Below are positions 1 to 10,712 of a stretch of DNA of 64,000 nt, one piece after another. The notes beneath the pieces are model-generated. The model saw only the letters and a program-made list of their open reading frames with translations. It was not told where the DNA came from and did not search any database. Every line of letters begins with the position of its first letter. Positions within the stretch are counted from its first letter, which is position 1. The stretch is from Asparagopsis taxiformis (taxonomy: Eukaryota > Rhodophyta > Florideophyceae > Bonnemaisoniales > Bonnemaisoniaceae), in contig JALQPE010002316.1 in the NCBI GenBank assembly GCA_030407315.1, positions 33,321-97,320 on the forward strand. The letters are read 5' to 3'. The position numbers were made by a program, and so were the translations under genes.

Positions 1-2762
1 CTACGCACTCCGTCTGCCGCTTCGCGCTTCGCTTCGCCTGCGCCTGCGAGCCCCGAGAGCCCGTTCTATCTTTCCATGGCTCAAGCGTCATCCGCGAGCG
101 CTCCGGTTGGCGCGACGGCGAGTGCGCATAATACGGACGGCGCTGACGCATCGCCCGGTATCGACGCGACGGTGGACGTGACTGCTGCTCCCGCATCCGC
201 GTCTGGGAGTCGTACGAACGTCGGCGTGCCTTTGCGGTCCATTCCCGCTCCTTCCTCTGTTTCTCTTCCTTCTGCTGCGCAACACGTACCCGCCGTCGTC
301 CCGCGTGCGCGCTACGAAGACCCTTCTGCCTTCCGTTTCCTTCCGCGCGCGATGCCGACTTGGACTGAGCTAGGCCGTGTTCAATACTTCCCGCGGCGTT
401 TTCAGTGGGTGCGTATCGCCGACGTCAACCGCTACGCGGTGCTGCCCGGTCATAAAAACGCGCAAGCCGCGTGGGGACGCGCGGCGCGAAGCGGCCCTGT
501 GCGATTTAGCCGTACCCACTAATCTTCCATGCGATGCCTATTTCCTCGAGGACGCAGCGGACGAGCGGCTTGTGCGTCATCTGGCGCGGCTCCGAACGAT
601 GCGTCGCGACGAATTTGCGCATCTTGACCCGTGGGCGGCGGCGCCTAGCGCCGGCTTCCTGTTGGACGGTGGTGTCCCCTGGAACGACATCGAACAAGAA
701 GGAGAAGTCAGTGTACCGTGGTTCTTTGACGCGGGGATGCGTGCCGAAGCGCGCCGCGAGTTACGCATGCGCCGCTCCGCCGGTTATTTCGTCACGTATC
801 GCGACGCGGAGTTTCGCGAGTTCCCCGAGGATCGCGTTGGCGCTTTCTTTCCGCGCTACGATCCGCGCGACTGGCCGGAGGCGCCAGAATCTCTTTCCGT
901 CCCTTTGCCCTGTGTCTTCCACTATGCGCCGTCCGTTCTTCTTGGCCTCGACGTCCCCGTGGAGACGCGTTCCTATTTCTGGGCTGTTGCCCTTAGCGAG
1001 TGGTCGTCATGGTGGCTTGCGCGTGGCTCCATGTCGCGTTCGTTGAGCGTCGCATAGTCCGCTTGAGCGACAGACTCGTGGCCGGCATCGAGAGCGTCGG
1101 CGCTGCGGCGGTCGTTCGTGGCGGCACGTATTCGGTTGCGCATTTGGAGAGTCTTTTGACGGAGCATCGCGCTTGTCCTTGGGACGAGACGCCTGTCTTC
1201 GACGTCGCCCCGGGTGTGGACTTTAACGAGGGTGGCCAGTGGTTGCCTTGGAGCGCGGAACGCGGCGTGATAGACTGGGCGCACGGCGCGCTCGGGGTTC
1301 ATCGTCATACCGAGATTCCGCACTTGTTGTTGAAGTCCCCCCGTAACCCGTCGCGCAGCGCATTCGCGCACTTGGAAGCGGGTGACGTTGTGACCGTTGA
1401 TGCCGTCTTGTCGGCCTTATCTTCCAACGAGTTGCATGTGATGCGCGCAACTAATTCGCGCGAGTACGCGCAATACCTCGGCATGGCTGCGTTACTGGCC
1501 GTCGAGCGCCGGCGTTTCCGCGACGGGCGCTATTCGTTGTTTTCTGAGTCGCCTCGACCTCCTGTTGACATTACTCAGTTGGACGCAGCGCTACGGGCGG
1601 AGTACGTCAAGGTTTATAACGAGCTGCAGGAGTTGAAGAAGTCCATTCCAAGCCAAGACAACGCTGACGCTTCGGGTGGTGCGAGCGCGAGCGCGGCGGT
1701 TGGTAGCGTCGCGGCGTCGAGCGCGGTCGCGGTTATTGATCCGGTGGAGGCGCCGGCAGCGGTGGACGGCGAAAACGTCGTCGCGTTAGCGGATTCAACG
1801 GGGGCGGCCAACTTGCAGGCACAAATCTCGTCTGCTGAACAAAACCGCGACGAGGCGCTTTCGCGTGTGACGTCTGTCGCCCAAGCTCGAGACGAAGCCC
1901 TGGGACGCCTTGATGTGGCTATCAAGGCCCGCGACGAAGCGATTAAGGCTCGCGACGATGCGAAAGAGGCGCGCGACGAGGCCGTGTCATTGTTACGCGA
2001 GACTCGTGAGGCGCTGGCTGCGTCCGAGGCGCGGGAGGCCGCGCTGAAGCGTAAGGTCGACGAAGATGCCGTGCGAATCGAGCGCATGCATAAGGATATC
2101 GGCGTAATGCAAGGTCGTGCGGCTAAACAGGAGAAGGAGGTTGAAGGTGGTCGCGAAGCGTTGGCGGCCCTTCAGTCTCGTTACGATTCCGCCGGTTCAG
2201 CTCAGGAGGCCGCGCAGCGTGCGTTGGCCGAAGTCGAATCTAATTTGGAGGCGGAGAGGGGTCGGTTGGCTGCTCGAATCGCCGCTGTACGTGACGGGTA
2301 TCGCGCTCGGGAGAGGGAGACTGTCCGTCGGGTTCAGGAAACTATCGAACGCGCTCACCGTATGGGCTCGGCGTTAAATGACGTCGTCAATTTCATGCAG
2401 CGTTCTCCTGCGGGTTCTGTTGATGAAAGGGATCGACTGGCGCGACGCAGTCGGAGAGCGGGTTACGCGCAGATGCGACGCGGGGCGCGACGGGAAGCGT
2501 TGGTTCCGGTCGTGGCGGGGCGCGTCCCATGACGCGTTCGCGTGCAGCGGCGAGTTCCGCGGGCCGCGCGAGGCGTACGGGTATCCCTCCACTCCGGATT
2601 GGCGTACACGACGGGCGCGTCGTTCGGGTGTTAAGTTCCGAGCGGCGACGCGGTCACCAGGCAGATACGGCTTCAAGCCGTGCTCGTTCGCGCGGTGCGG
2701 CAGCCAGTTCGTCGAGCCGCGCTTCGCGTCGAGTCGACGACACGCGCGCGCCTCCGTCTTAG
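1..2762 (+). pseudogene. Antisense gene of gypsy element 1 (partial, frame-broken)
   Basis: An open frame runs from the window edge (frame 1, to 522; first ATG at 76), continues in frame 2 (377-1057), returns to frame 1 (about 1000-2532) and ends in frame 3 (2529-2762). At least three frame changes are therefore needed. The parts are a Ser/Ala/Pro-rich N-terminus, a Trp/Tyr/Arg-rich middle, a long coiled coil (about 1800-2380) with repeated ARDEA-type units, and an Arg/Ser-rich tail. It runs opposite to the retroelement genes and sits on the 3' side of the chromodomain. The antisense protein of element 2 has the same layout and a similar segment: L-x-D-R-L-x-A-GIE followed later by RG and LESLL here, against L-x-R-D-I-L-I-GIE followed by RG and AEELL there. 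I do not recognise a function; a structural or accessory role is only a guess. Confidence 0.6.
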
Positions 2763-4765
2763 CTATCACTTCGTTCCTCCTCCTCGCATTGCATCCTCTT
2801 TTGAAATAAACTCTCCTTGTTTGTATCTCCACCTAATGCGGGGTTCCTCCCGTCCGACACGCTTGCGGCCGTGAAACGCCAGGGTTCCTGTGGCTTTTGA
2901 GTGAGCGACAGCGCAACGCGGGTTCCGTCAAATGCATGCATGAGCCGGTGTTTCCGCGAAGGGGCGCGCGTGTCGTTGCTTGAAACCGTATTTGCCCGTT
3001 GCCCACGTCGGCGTTCGGAGGGCACGCGGCCGGCGGCGTCCAGTCGTGCGCGCGGGGGGAAGGGAGGGGTAGAATGCATATGTTACGAAGCGAGAAAGGT
3101 TTGAGTGGGGGGGGGTAGAAGAAGGGAGTATGGACGGGTAGCGCGTCGGTACGAGTTCGTCGTAGCGGTTTCGTTTCGTCGGTTCGTCACGCGCAATTCT
3201 CGACGTCGCTGGTTAATTTTCGCATGCGTATTCGTTGTTCGCTTCCGCCTCGCGTCGTCCATTCGTGCCGCCTTACGCATTCGTCGTTCGCGTCGCCGGT
3301 TCGTTCGCTTTTTCGCATCCGTCGTTCGCGTTGCCTACTACCGGCGTTCGCCGTTTGCTACCGTGTCTATTGTCCCGTGACTAGAGCGGACGACCGAATG
3401 GTACCTAGGGGGCTCGGGTGGGGTCACATTCTTCCCTTCTTGGAGCGAGCCTCATTCTCCACGCTTGGGTTGAGGGGAGGCTAGGCACGTGGGCGCCACT
3501 ATATTCTCGGTAGGGGGCTGCGTGCGTCCAGGGGTCTGCGTCCTTCCACCAGCTTCGAGCGCCTCGCTGGAGTTCGCGTATGTTGTCGTCCAATCAGGTG
3601 ACGGTAGTAGGGGGCAGTTCGTCACGGTGCGGGGGCCAGCTTGACGGCGGCGCGATTCGGGTGCCCCTTTTGTCGCATTTTTCCAATGGGACAATTCGAG
3701 TGGGACGGTAGAATTGCTAAATAGCCGGGCCAGCCCGCACGCCAGCGCCAGTGTCGCTCCCCTTTTTTCGCGCGAAAACGCATCGCGTGGTCCCGCGCGT
3801 GTCGCGGCCTCTGGAGTAGGTCGGGTGTTAGTCGAGGTCCAACTCGCAACGAATCCAGAGATACGCGGCCGTTCGTATTCGCGGCGGTTCTAACGAGCGT
3901 AGTGGCGCAGTGGCCGTGTGGCGGTAGACGGTCGTTAGGCGTTACGTGGCGTAGACGGCGGATAGTCGCGTGGCGAACGAAAGGCGACCGAAACGCAAGC
4001 GGCGAGCATTGCGTGGCGCCTGTTTAGCGAGATTGACGCAACGTCCGTCATGGGCTTTTCGCGCTTATCGCACTTCTTAACAGGCAACGCCTCGAGCGTC
4101 AGCGAGGGGGCTCAATATCTTCGCGGTGGTGGCGTCCCGCGCGACGCGTGTCGATGCCGGACCGACCAGCGTCTGTGAGGGCCCCTTCGTGTGTTGCCAA
4201 GCGTCGAGACTCAGGCAGTTTAGTCCGGGGCGGCGCGCCTTCGTGCGGGTAGTCGGCGCGGGTAGTAGCGCGGCGGGCAAACGTCGAATCGTGTCCAACC
4301 TGTCAGGCGCACACGTACGCGGCTCGCGAGCGGCGTCGCTTCATTGCGTGCGGCAGGAGTTCCAGGTCATTCAGCGGTAGAATGTCGCTTGCGCGGAGAG
4401 TAGCGGACGACGATGCGACGCGTTTTGCATGGCGTACGACGAACCGGGCGTTGCGTTTCGAACGACGGAGCGTTGGCGCGAACGGCGATTGCGTGGCGTA
4501 CGACGAAACGGCTACAAAGCGTTCGAGGAAGCTTTTGCGTGTTGTGCGACGGAGCGGTTGCGTGGCGCGGCGACGCTTGGCGGCAATAAGTCGTACCCCC
4601 TCCCGGTCCCTGCTACCGATAGTAGTTTGGCGTGATGCAAGGCGGGTAGCTGTGTTTGCGTTTGAGTGCTTGCCACTGCCAGGTAATCAGCTGGCACTTG
4701 CACCGCTTCTTTCGTCGACGTAAACGCGCGTGGACGGCAACCCCCCCCCCGCAACGCTTCGTGCA
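2763..4765. other. Non-coding spacer of gypsy element 1
   Basis: About 2 kb between the antisense gene and the end of the chromodomain frame. It is GC- and CpG-rich with only short unconvincing ORFs. From about 3880 to 4640 it holds imperfect repeats built around GTGGCG, GGCGTACGACGAA and similar words. A C10 run lies at 4741-4750. Both neighbouring coding regions end toward this spacer, so it could hold their convergent 3' ends. Confidence 0.5.
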
Positions 4766-5854
4766 TTAATTGCGTTGCGCACAAGGCGTCGTTTGTCGGC
4801 TTGCAATACGCGCGCTGATGCGGGTAGGTGTCGTTTTTCGCGGCGCGCCATCGGGTGCCTCCCTCGGGGCTGAGCGCTTCGTTGAGCGACTTCGGCGGTT
4901 ACGCATTGCCGCAGGGCCGTCGGCAGTACCTCGCGCAGCGGTTTTAGAGGCGAGCCGTCCTTGATCACGGCGAAAACGGGCGACGATAGGCGCGGGCAGG
5001 GACGCTTCGGGCTCCCACGTATCATCGCGCGGGGAGTAGCCCTTCCAGCGCACCCGGAATACGGGCGCGCCGGTGTCGTCGATGCCCTCGGCTGTTAGCC
5101 TGTCAATCATGAACTCGCGCGTCCCATACCCGGCTTCCGGGTCGACCTTGCGCGCCTCGTTAATTTCGCGTTCATCCCGTCGCTCTGCGTCGTTCGCGTC
5201 CTCCGTGTTAGTGTCTTCTTCTACGTCGTCCCACGTCGTTGGCGCATGCGTCGCGTAGCGCGGTGCTATGCGAACGCGGTCGGAGCTGACGAGTTCGGGG
5301 ATACCGTCGATTATGATTTCGTACGTGTGTCCGCGGCAGCCTATAACCGGGAAAGGGCCCGACACGGGATAGTCTAACTTCGACGTGTGCGCTGCGTCGC
5401 TGCGTTGCGTTCGTGTCGTCGCTCCCGCGCGAGTGTCCAGGTACACTTGATCGCCCACCTTGATATCCTTGTTCACCGTGCGCACGCCGCGGTCAAAGTC
5501 GCGCTTGTATCTCGCTTGCGCTTTCTTTAACGCGTTCGCAGAGCGTGCATATGCATCCGATAATCGTGCAAGAAATTCCATGCGAAGGAATGGCGTGCTG
5601 CGGATCGTGTCCACCTGCTCCGTTCCCAGCGATACGGGATAGCGCGTGAGCGTAAGTTCGAACGGCGACGTATTCGTTGAGCGGTGTATCGCGCGGTTGT
5701 AAGCGTATGCTAGCGCGTCCAAATGCTCGTCCCAATCTCTGCGCTCTTCATCCACATAATGGCGCAGCGTCGCGACGATAGTGCGATTCATGCGCTCGAC
5801 TTGTCCGTTCGATTGCGGATGGTACGTCGTTGTGAATATGTTCCGCGTACCCAT
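4766..5854 (-). pseudogene. Integrase C-terminal half plus chromodomain, element 1
   Basis: The frame starts at the end of the integrase catalytic core with YHPQSNGQVER, which contains the third catalytic acidic residue (Glu). The usual integrase C-terminal region follows, including an SH3-like part ending around SSDRVRIAPRY. After a short acidic linker, a chromodomain lies at about residues 245-300 (FMIDRL, then VRWKGYSPRDDTWEP). Chromodomains on integrases are typical of chromoviruses and are thought to steer integration to modified histones. The frame is separated from the upstream part of integrase by frame changes near 5850-6000, so the integrase is broken as sequenced. Confidence 0.88.
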
Positions 5855-6529
5855 CAGCGCGCAAGTCTCCTGAAACAGCTTCGAGCGGAATTGCGGCCCA
5901 TTGTCCGAAAGTAGCGTGCGCGGCGGTCCATAGACGAAAACCCAGTCTCGGCAAAATGCCTTCGCAACGGCGAGTGCGGATACGGCGTCCGAGCGCGATG
6001 AGTCGGCAGAGTTTGCTATAGCGGTCTGCGATTACGAGTACGAAGCGGCGTTGGCGCGGAGTCTCGGGCAGCGGACCAAGGATATCGATAGCGACGTCTT
6101 CGAGCGGGCGCGTCGCGGGGAATAGCTTCAGGGCGTTCGTATGGCGATATTGCGTAACGCGGTTACGGCGCACGCATCGCACTGTCTCACTGTAGTGTAG
6201 ACGTCCACGCTCATCATCGGCCAGTAATACGCGCGTCGGACGGCGTCGTACATGCGTCGCGCGCCCGGATGTCCTGCAGTTACCGCATAATGGTTCGCTC
6301 GCAAAATGCGCCCCTTAATCGCTTCGGGCACGACTATCTGTGTGGCGTCGTCGGGCGGCGCGGTCCTCATAAGTATCCCATCGGGGGACAGGTGAAAGCG
6401 CGACTGCGGCGCGGTTTCGACGTCGCGTTTCGCGTTTTGGCAGAATTCGTCCGTCGCCTGCTCGCGTATCCACTCGTCAGTGGACACGGGCGGTTCGATG
6501 CACGACCGAGTTGCCAGTAGGCAGTCCAA
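5855..6529 (-). pseudogene. Integrase N-terminal zinc domain and catalytic core, element 1
   Basis: The first part (6529-6128) holds an HHCC-type zinc-binding region: HYAVTAGHPG followed by CDACAV. The core follows in another frame, with the first catalytic Asp in AIDILGPLP (about 6090). The second catalytic Asp, in LLSDNGPQF, is readable on the minus strand at about 5895-5925 in yet another frame. The domains are therefore all present but cannot be read through without frame changes. An in-frame TAA at 6539-6541 also separates this part from RNase H upstream. Confidence 0.85.
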
Positions 6530-6538
6530 ACTCGGGTA

Positions 6539-8221
6539 TTATTCTGCGTAGTCGCATAGTAGCGCGGTGTCGGTTCGCGCATAAGCGTCCGCGTGCGGTT
6601 CAACGATATTCGCGGCGTCGAAGCAGGGTATCTCGTCCGGTATTTCCGTCTCGTCGCCGCTTTGCGTGGCCATTCGCGAGAGCGCGTCGGCGATAACGTG
6701 GCGTTTACCCTTTTTATATTCGACGTCGTACTCGAACTCGGCGAGTCGCAATCGCCAGCGCGCGAGTCGTCCTTCCGCAGAGGTCATGTTTAGAATCCAG
6801 CGCAGCGAATTGTGGTCCGTGCGAACCGTGAACTTCCGTCCTTCTAGGTACGCGCGTAGTAGTAGCACTGCCCATACCACCGCGAGGCATTCGCGTTCCG
6901 TCGTCGAATAATTTCGCTCCGCGTCGTTAAGCGTGCGCGACCAGTATCCGACTGGATGTAAGGTGTTTTCGTCCGCGTCTAGCTGTAATAATGCGCATCC
7001 GATTTGTCCTTGCGACGCGTCGGTATCGAGCACGTATGGGTGTCCCTCGCGCGGCAGGCGAAGGATAGGCGGAGATAGCATCGCTTGTCGCAATGATTCG
7101 AACGCGCGCGTTTGCTCCGGCGTCGGCGCGGGTAGGCTGTCTCCTTGGTCCTTCTTCAGCAGCTGCGTAAGCGGCGCGGCTACGAACGCGAATTTTTCGA
7201 CGAATCGGCGGTATACGTTGCAAGTTCCTAGAAAACTTCGCAACTGCGTCTTCGTCGTCGGGTACGTCGCATCGCGCAGCGCGTCGCATTTCGTCGTCGG
7301 TACGGATAGCTTCCCCGGCGAAATAGTATGTCCCAGGTAGTCCACCGAGCGCTTGAAGAACTCGGTCTTCGCGAACTTTAGCGAAACGCCTGCGCGTCCG
7401 AGGATTCCCAGTATTTCGTCGACGTGGTGCACGTGCGCGTTTACGTCGGTGGAGAAGATGATTACGTCATCCAGGTAGACAAGGCAATGTTGCCACTTCA
7501 CGTTCGCGAGCAAAATGTCAAGCGCGCGCTGAAACGTCGCGGGTGCGTTCGAAAGCCCAAAAGGCATGCGGCGGAAACGGTACGTACCAACGTGCGACGT
7601 AAACGTAGTCTTGTCGCGGTCGGCGTGCGCTACTGGGATCTGCCAGTATCCCGAGTTGCAGTCCAGCGTAGTGAAAACCGTCGCGTTACTGAGCGAATCG
7701 ACGCAATCGTCCATGCGCGGAATCGGATACGCGTCCTTGACGGTTGCGGCGTTTAAGCGGCGGTAGTCGATGCAGAAGCGGGAACTCCCGTCCTTCTTAG
7801 GCACGACTACGACCGGGCTCGCCCATTCCGACGTAGCAGGTTCGATCACTCCGGCGCGGAGCATCTTGTCCACTTGCGTACGGATAATTTCACGCGACGC
7901 GTGTCCGGCGCGATACGGCGGTTGGTTGACGGGGGTCGCCCCCGGAACCAGTTCGATACGGTGTTCTGTCGCGTGGATGGCTCCAAGCGTGCCATTCCAC
8001 ATTCGCTCGTGCTTTCGCAGCATCTCGATAATTCGCGCGTGTAGGTCGTCGTCTACCCGCTCATCGCGTAGCGTCGTGCGTAAGAGGTCTTCCCAATGCG
8101 GCGTTGCTTTCGCAATTCCGTCGGTTTCGCGCGGGTCCGGCGGGTTCGTCGCGTGCGTGGTGTCGCATCGTCGGGCGGTCGGTCTTGCGGAATCAGCGCT
8201 TCTGGTGCAACTTGTAGGCAA
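6539..8221 (-). CDS. Reverse transcriptase-RNase H, element 1
   Basis: A 560-codon open frame with the full order of a Ty3/gypsy RT: the fingers motif VVVPKKDGSSRFCIDYR, then LDCNSGYWQI, FGLSNAPATFQ, the catalytic YLDDVIIFS, and the thumb/connection YLGHTISPGKLSVP. It continues into RNase H (VLDTDASQGQIGCALLQ, YSTTERECLAVVWA, RTDHNSLRWI, and HVIADALSR at the end). The codon given as start is TTG, so this is presumably made as part of a polyprotein rather than from its own start. It overlaps the protease frame by about 170 bp in a different frame, which suggests a frameshift, programmed or mutational. It ends at a TAA just before the integrase zinc domain. Confidence 0.93.
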   Translation of the reverse strand: MPTSCTRSADSARPTARRCDTTHATNPPDPRETDGIAKATPHWEDLLRTTLRDERVDDDLHARIIEMLRKHERMWNGTLGAIHATEHRIELVPGATPVNQPPYRAGHASREIIRTQVDKMLRAGVIEPATSEWASPVVVVPKKDGSSRFCIDYRRLNAATVKDAYPIPRMDDCVDSLSNATVFTTLDCNSGYWQIPVAHADRDKTTFTSHVGTYRFRRMPFGLSNAPATFQRALDILLANVKWQHCLVYLDDVIIFSTDVNAHVHHVDEILGILGRAGVSLKFAKTEFFKRSVDYLGHTISPGKLSVPTTKCDALRDATYPTTKTQLRSFLGTCNVYRRFVEKFAFVAAPLTQLLKKDQGDSLPAPTPEQTRAFESLRQAMLSPPILRLPREGHPYVLDTDASQGQIGCALLQLDADENTLHPVGYWSRTLNDAERNYSTTERECLAVVWAVLLLRAYLEGRKFTVRTDHNSLRWILNMTSAEGRLARWRLRLAEFEYDVEYKKGKRHVIADALSRMATQSGDETEIPDEIPCFDAANIVEPHADAYARTDTALLCDYAE

Positions 8222-8994
8222 CCCACGGGGTTGGGCACTGCGGCGCCCATCTTCATGCCCTTGGGCAAGACCTGTAGGCGGGTGCCGGCGTTGTGCACTT
8301 GTACACTGAAGGGCACGTTCCTTTTAACCTGCGCTTCACCATTGGCTAGACGCAGCAACTTCTGCCCGTAGAGGTCGGTCGCGGGTATCGTGATGCAGCG
8401 TCCGTCAGCGCCCGTGGTGACTTCGATAGCTCGCGTCGCGTGCGGCGGAATCGACGTACGACGCGCAACGCGGATTGGCGCGAAATCTGTTGGGCGGGTA
8501 GTCTTGGGGGTCGGTGCGCGGGGCTGTTTCGTCGGCGTGCGTGGGAGCATCGGAACGTGGTCTCCATAGCGGGTTTGCAGCGCGCGCTGCGGCCCAGTAT
8601 AGATCATCCGAACCACACGGTCGATGAAGTCTGCTCCCAGAATGCAAGGGACGGATAAGCGCGGCATCACCAGGAAAGTTTGAAGGTGCGCGCGGGCACC
8701 TAGAAGAACGCTAAGTCGCAACGACGCGTTCGGCGCGAGGCGTCGTCCATTCGCGTCGATAATCGCGCAGCGCAGCGTCGGCGGCGTAGCGTGGCGCTTC
8801 CAATCAGCGCCTAATACGTTCTCGCGAATGAGGCTCGGGCCCGCGCCGGTATCAAGCACTGCGGTCACCGCGGTGGCCGTGCGTAGATTATATCCGACGC
8901 GAACCTCGAGTTTGTAGTTCGCGGTAGGGGTCTGAAACAGGACCACTGTTTCGGGTGGTAACGGAGGCGGTCTTTCGCGCGGTGGTTGCGTCAT
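8053..8994 (-). CDS. Retroelement aspartic protease region, element 1
   Basis: An ATG-started frame of 313 codons. The retropepsin active site AVLDTGAGPSLI lies about 50 residues in, followed by a hydrophobic flap-like region and CILGADFIDR, as in gypsy proteases. The C-terminal third is a linker toward reverse transcriptase and ends in Arg/Thr-rich sequence. It begins 45 bp after the gag stop and overlaps the RT frame, so gag, PR and RT occupy three different frames on this strand. Its job would be to cleave the Gag-Pol polyprotein during particle maturation. Confidence 0.88.
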   Translation of the reverse strand: MTQPPRERPPPLPPETVVLFQTPTANYKLEVRVGYNLRTATAVTAVLDTGAGPSLIRENVLGADWKRHATPPTLRCAIIDANGRRLAPNASLRLSVLLGARAHLQTFLVMPRLSVPCILGADFIDRVVRMIYTGPQRALQTRYGDHVPMLPRTPTKQPRAPTPKTTRPTDFAPIRVARRTSIPPHATRAIEVTTGADGRCITIPATDLYGQKLLRLANGEAQVKRNVPFSVQVHNAGTRLQVLPKGMKMGAAVPNPVGCLQVAPEALIPQDRPPDDATPRTRRTRRTRAKPTELRKQRRIGKTSYARRYAMSG

Positions 8995-9038
8995 CGCGCG
9001 TCGCGTGTCCGTCGAGTGGAGAGGAGTCGGCCCACCCG

Positions 9039-10712
9039 CTACGACTCCTCGTAGGCGTTTCCCGGGTCTTCTGCGAAGCGAACCGAGTGGGGCGTGAGCT
9101 GCTCGCCGTCGTGCGCCTCGTTTTCGCGCGTGCGTTCGCTTTCGCGCTCGCGTGCGTCGTCGTCCGTCGAAACTTCGAAAACCTGAATGTTACGCTGCAG
9201 GTTCAGTTCCTCGGGTGTCAGGCGCGCGTGGCTATGCATCTCGCGAATCGCGGCCCGTTGTTCGGACGAGAGCAGCGGACAATTCACCATCGGGTGCCCG
9301 AACTTTCGGCATATCAGACATCGGAATGCCGCCGTGCGAGACGTGTCGGCCGGTGCTGTCTGTCTTACGGTAGGCGGTGGGTAAGTCGCGCGCGGTATGT
9401 GCGCCGTGTACGGTCCCGCGCGTTCGCGTTCTCGGTCGTCGTTATGCGCAAAGCGGCGCGAGCGATCGGCGGGCGATGCGTCGCGAGAGCGTGGCGTGCG
9501 ATAATTCGACGAAGGGGTGCCAAGCGAGGTCGGACTTCGCATGGGGCTCGGGGTCGAAAACTTCCGTTCGCGCGGAGCGTGCGGCGTCGCGGCGGAGGTT
9601 GAGACGTTTGGCGATGAGAAGCCAGATGGCGGGGTATGCCCCACGGTCAGCGCTTGCATCGTCGGTGTCTCGTCCTCCTCCACGTAGAGCGCAGGAGTTC
9701 GCCGTAATAGCGGTCGTGCGCTCGTCGTCGGCGTCATCGCTCGGTGCGTGTCCCCGTGGCTCTGCGCCATAGAGACTAGCTCTCGAAAGGTGTATCGCCG
9801 CGGGTCGCGAGACAGCGCGTCCCGCACGAGGTGTTGCGCGTAGGGGCGTAGACCGTCGACGAAAATAGAAACAAGCGTCCGTTCGCTAAACGCATCGCCG
9901 CAGCGCAGCGCGCGGCGTCGTAATCGCGTAGCGAATTGCGTTTCGGTTTCCTTCGGGTCTTGCGTTTGTTGCGCCACGTCCCGGTACGCTTGCGCGACGT
10001 CGCCTTCGCGCGCATAGGTTAGTAGGAGCCACTGAACAGCTTCCGCGTAGCACGTAATCGAATCGACGCCCGCGCGCGCTCCTCGGAACGTTCGTCCCAC
10101 GTATGTTTGGAACGTGTCGCGCGCCTCGTCGGCCAGGAAATACTTGAGAATCGGTAGCGCGGCGCCTTCGGATACGCCGGTGTCGTCGCACGCGCTCTTG
10201 AAGTACTTCAGGAACGAAAGCACGGCGATTCCGTCAGCGCCCGTGAAATTCTCGCCTTGCATCGAATGGCGCACCATCTTCGCGGTGTTGGCCAGTTCGC
10301 TCGCGATTTCCCGATTAAACGCGCGGTCCGTATTTCGCAAGCGATACGTGCGGTACGAAAGCGCGCGAGTGAACAGCTCGTTCAACGGCTGGATCTCTAC
10401 CAGCCCGGGGTGCGGGGGTCCGTCGTCGCTATTCGAGCGCGGGTGATCGTCGAATGACAGGTCCTGGCGCGCCAGTTCCAGCCATCCTTCGGGATCCGTG
10501 TTACGCGCGTAGTTCGTCGGAGTCGCGCGCGCTGCGGTTCGCGTTCGGTTTTCGCGCGTAACGACGCTCGCGCGGTCGGTATTGTGCTCCTCGCGGGAGT
10601 CCATCGTAGTGACGATTAGGTTGTGGACTTGCGCCCTCATCTGAGCCGTCAATCCACGTGATTGGCCCTTGATGGCGCGGTCCACAGCCGCTCGGACTTC
10701 TGCCTGGAGCAC
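9039..10712 (-). CDS. Gag nucleocapsid protein, element 1 (5'-truncated)
   Basis: A 557-codon frame with a gag capsid region (GADGIAVLSFLKYFKSACD; ILKYFLADEARDTF) and a single CCHC zinc knuckle near the C-terminus (C-LI-C-RKFG-H-PMVN-C). The matching gag of element 2 has about 100 extra N-terminal residues and starts at a proper ATG. Here the first codon counted (GTG at 10712) is not a credible start, and the frame stays open upstream into the terminal repeats of the neighbouring element. The N-terminus and 5' LTR have therefore been lost at this junction. The C-terminal third is Ser/Thr/Pro/Arg-rich. Confidence 0.88.
   Translation of the reverse strand: MLQAEVRAAVDRAIKGQSRGLTAQMRAQVHNLIVTTMDSREEHNTDRASVVTRENRTRTAARATPTNYARNTDPEGWLELARQDLSFDDHPRSNSDDGPPHPGLVEIQPLNELFTRALSYRTYRLRNTDRAFNREIASELANTAKMVRHSMQGENFTGADGIAVLSFLKYFKSACDDTGVSEGAALPILKYFLADEARDTFQTYVGRTFRGARAGVDSITCYAEAVQWLLLTYAREGDVAQAYRDVAQQTQDPKETETQFATRLRRRALRCGDAFSERTLVSIFVDGLRPYAQHLVRDALSRDPRRYTFRELVSMAQSHGDTHRAMTPTTSARPLLRRTPALYVEEDETPTMQALTVGHTPPSGFSSPNVSTSAATPHAPRERKFSTPSPMRSPTSLGTPSSNYRTPRSRDASPADRSRRFAHNDDRERERAGPYTAHIPRATYPPPTVRQTAPADTSRTAAFRCLICRKFGHPMVNCPLLSSEQRAAIREMHSHARLTPEELNLQRNIQVFEVSTDDDARERESERTRENEAHDGEQLTPHSVRFAEDPGNAYEES

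Larger units (their letters stand above)
1..10711 (-). mobile_element. Ty3/gypsy chromovirus-like retrotransposon, element 1 (partial)
   Basis: Reading from right to left the order is gag, aspartic protease, reverse transcriptase-RNase H, integrase and chromodomain, which is the Ty3/gypsy (chromovirus) order. The 3' LTR lies outside the window on the left. The 5' side is missing: gag is cut at 10712, where a 31-bp terminal repeat of another element begins, so the N-terminal gag and 5' LTR are absent. Like element 2 (43062-55510), it carries a further coding region in antisense beyond the chromodomain. The stretch is strikingly rich in GC and CpG compared with the rest of the window. Several frame breaks lie in the integrase and in the antisense gene, so it is probably not autonomous. 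Confidence 0.9.
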
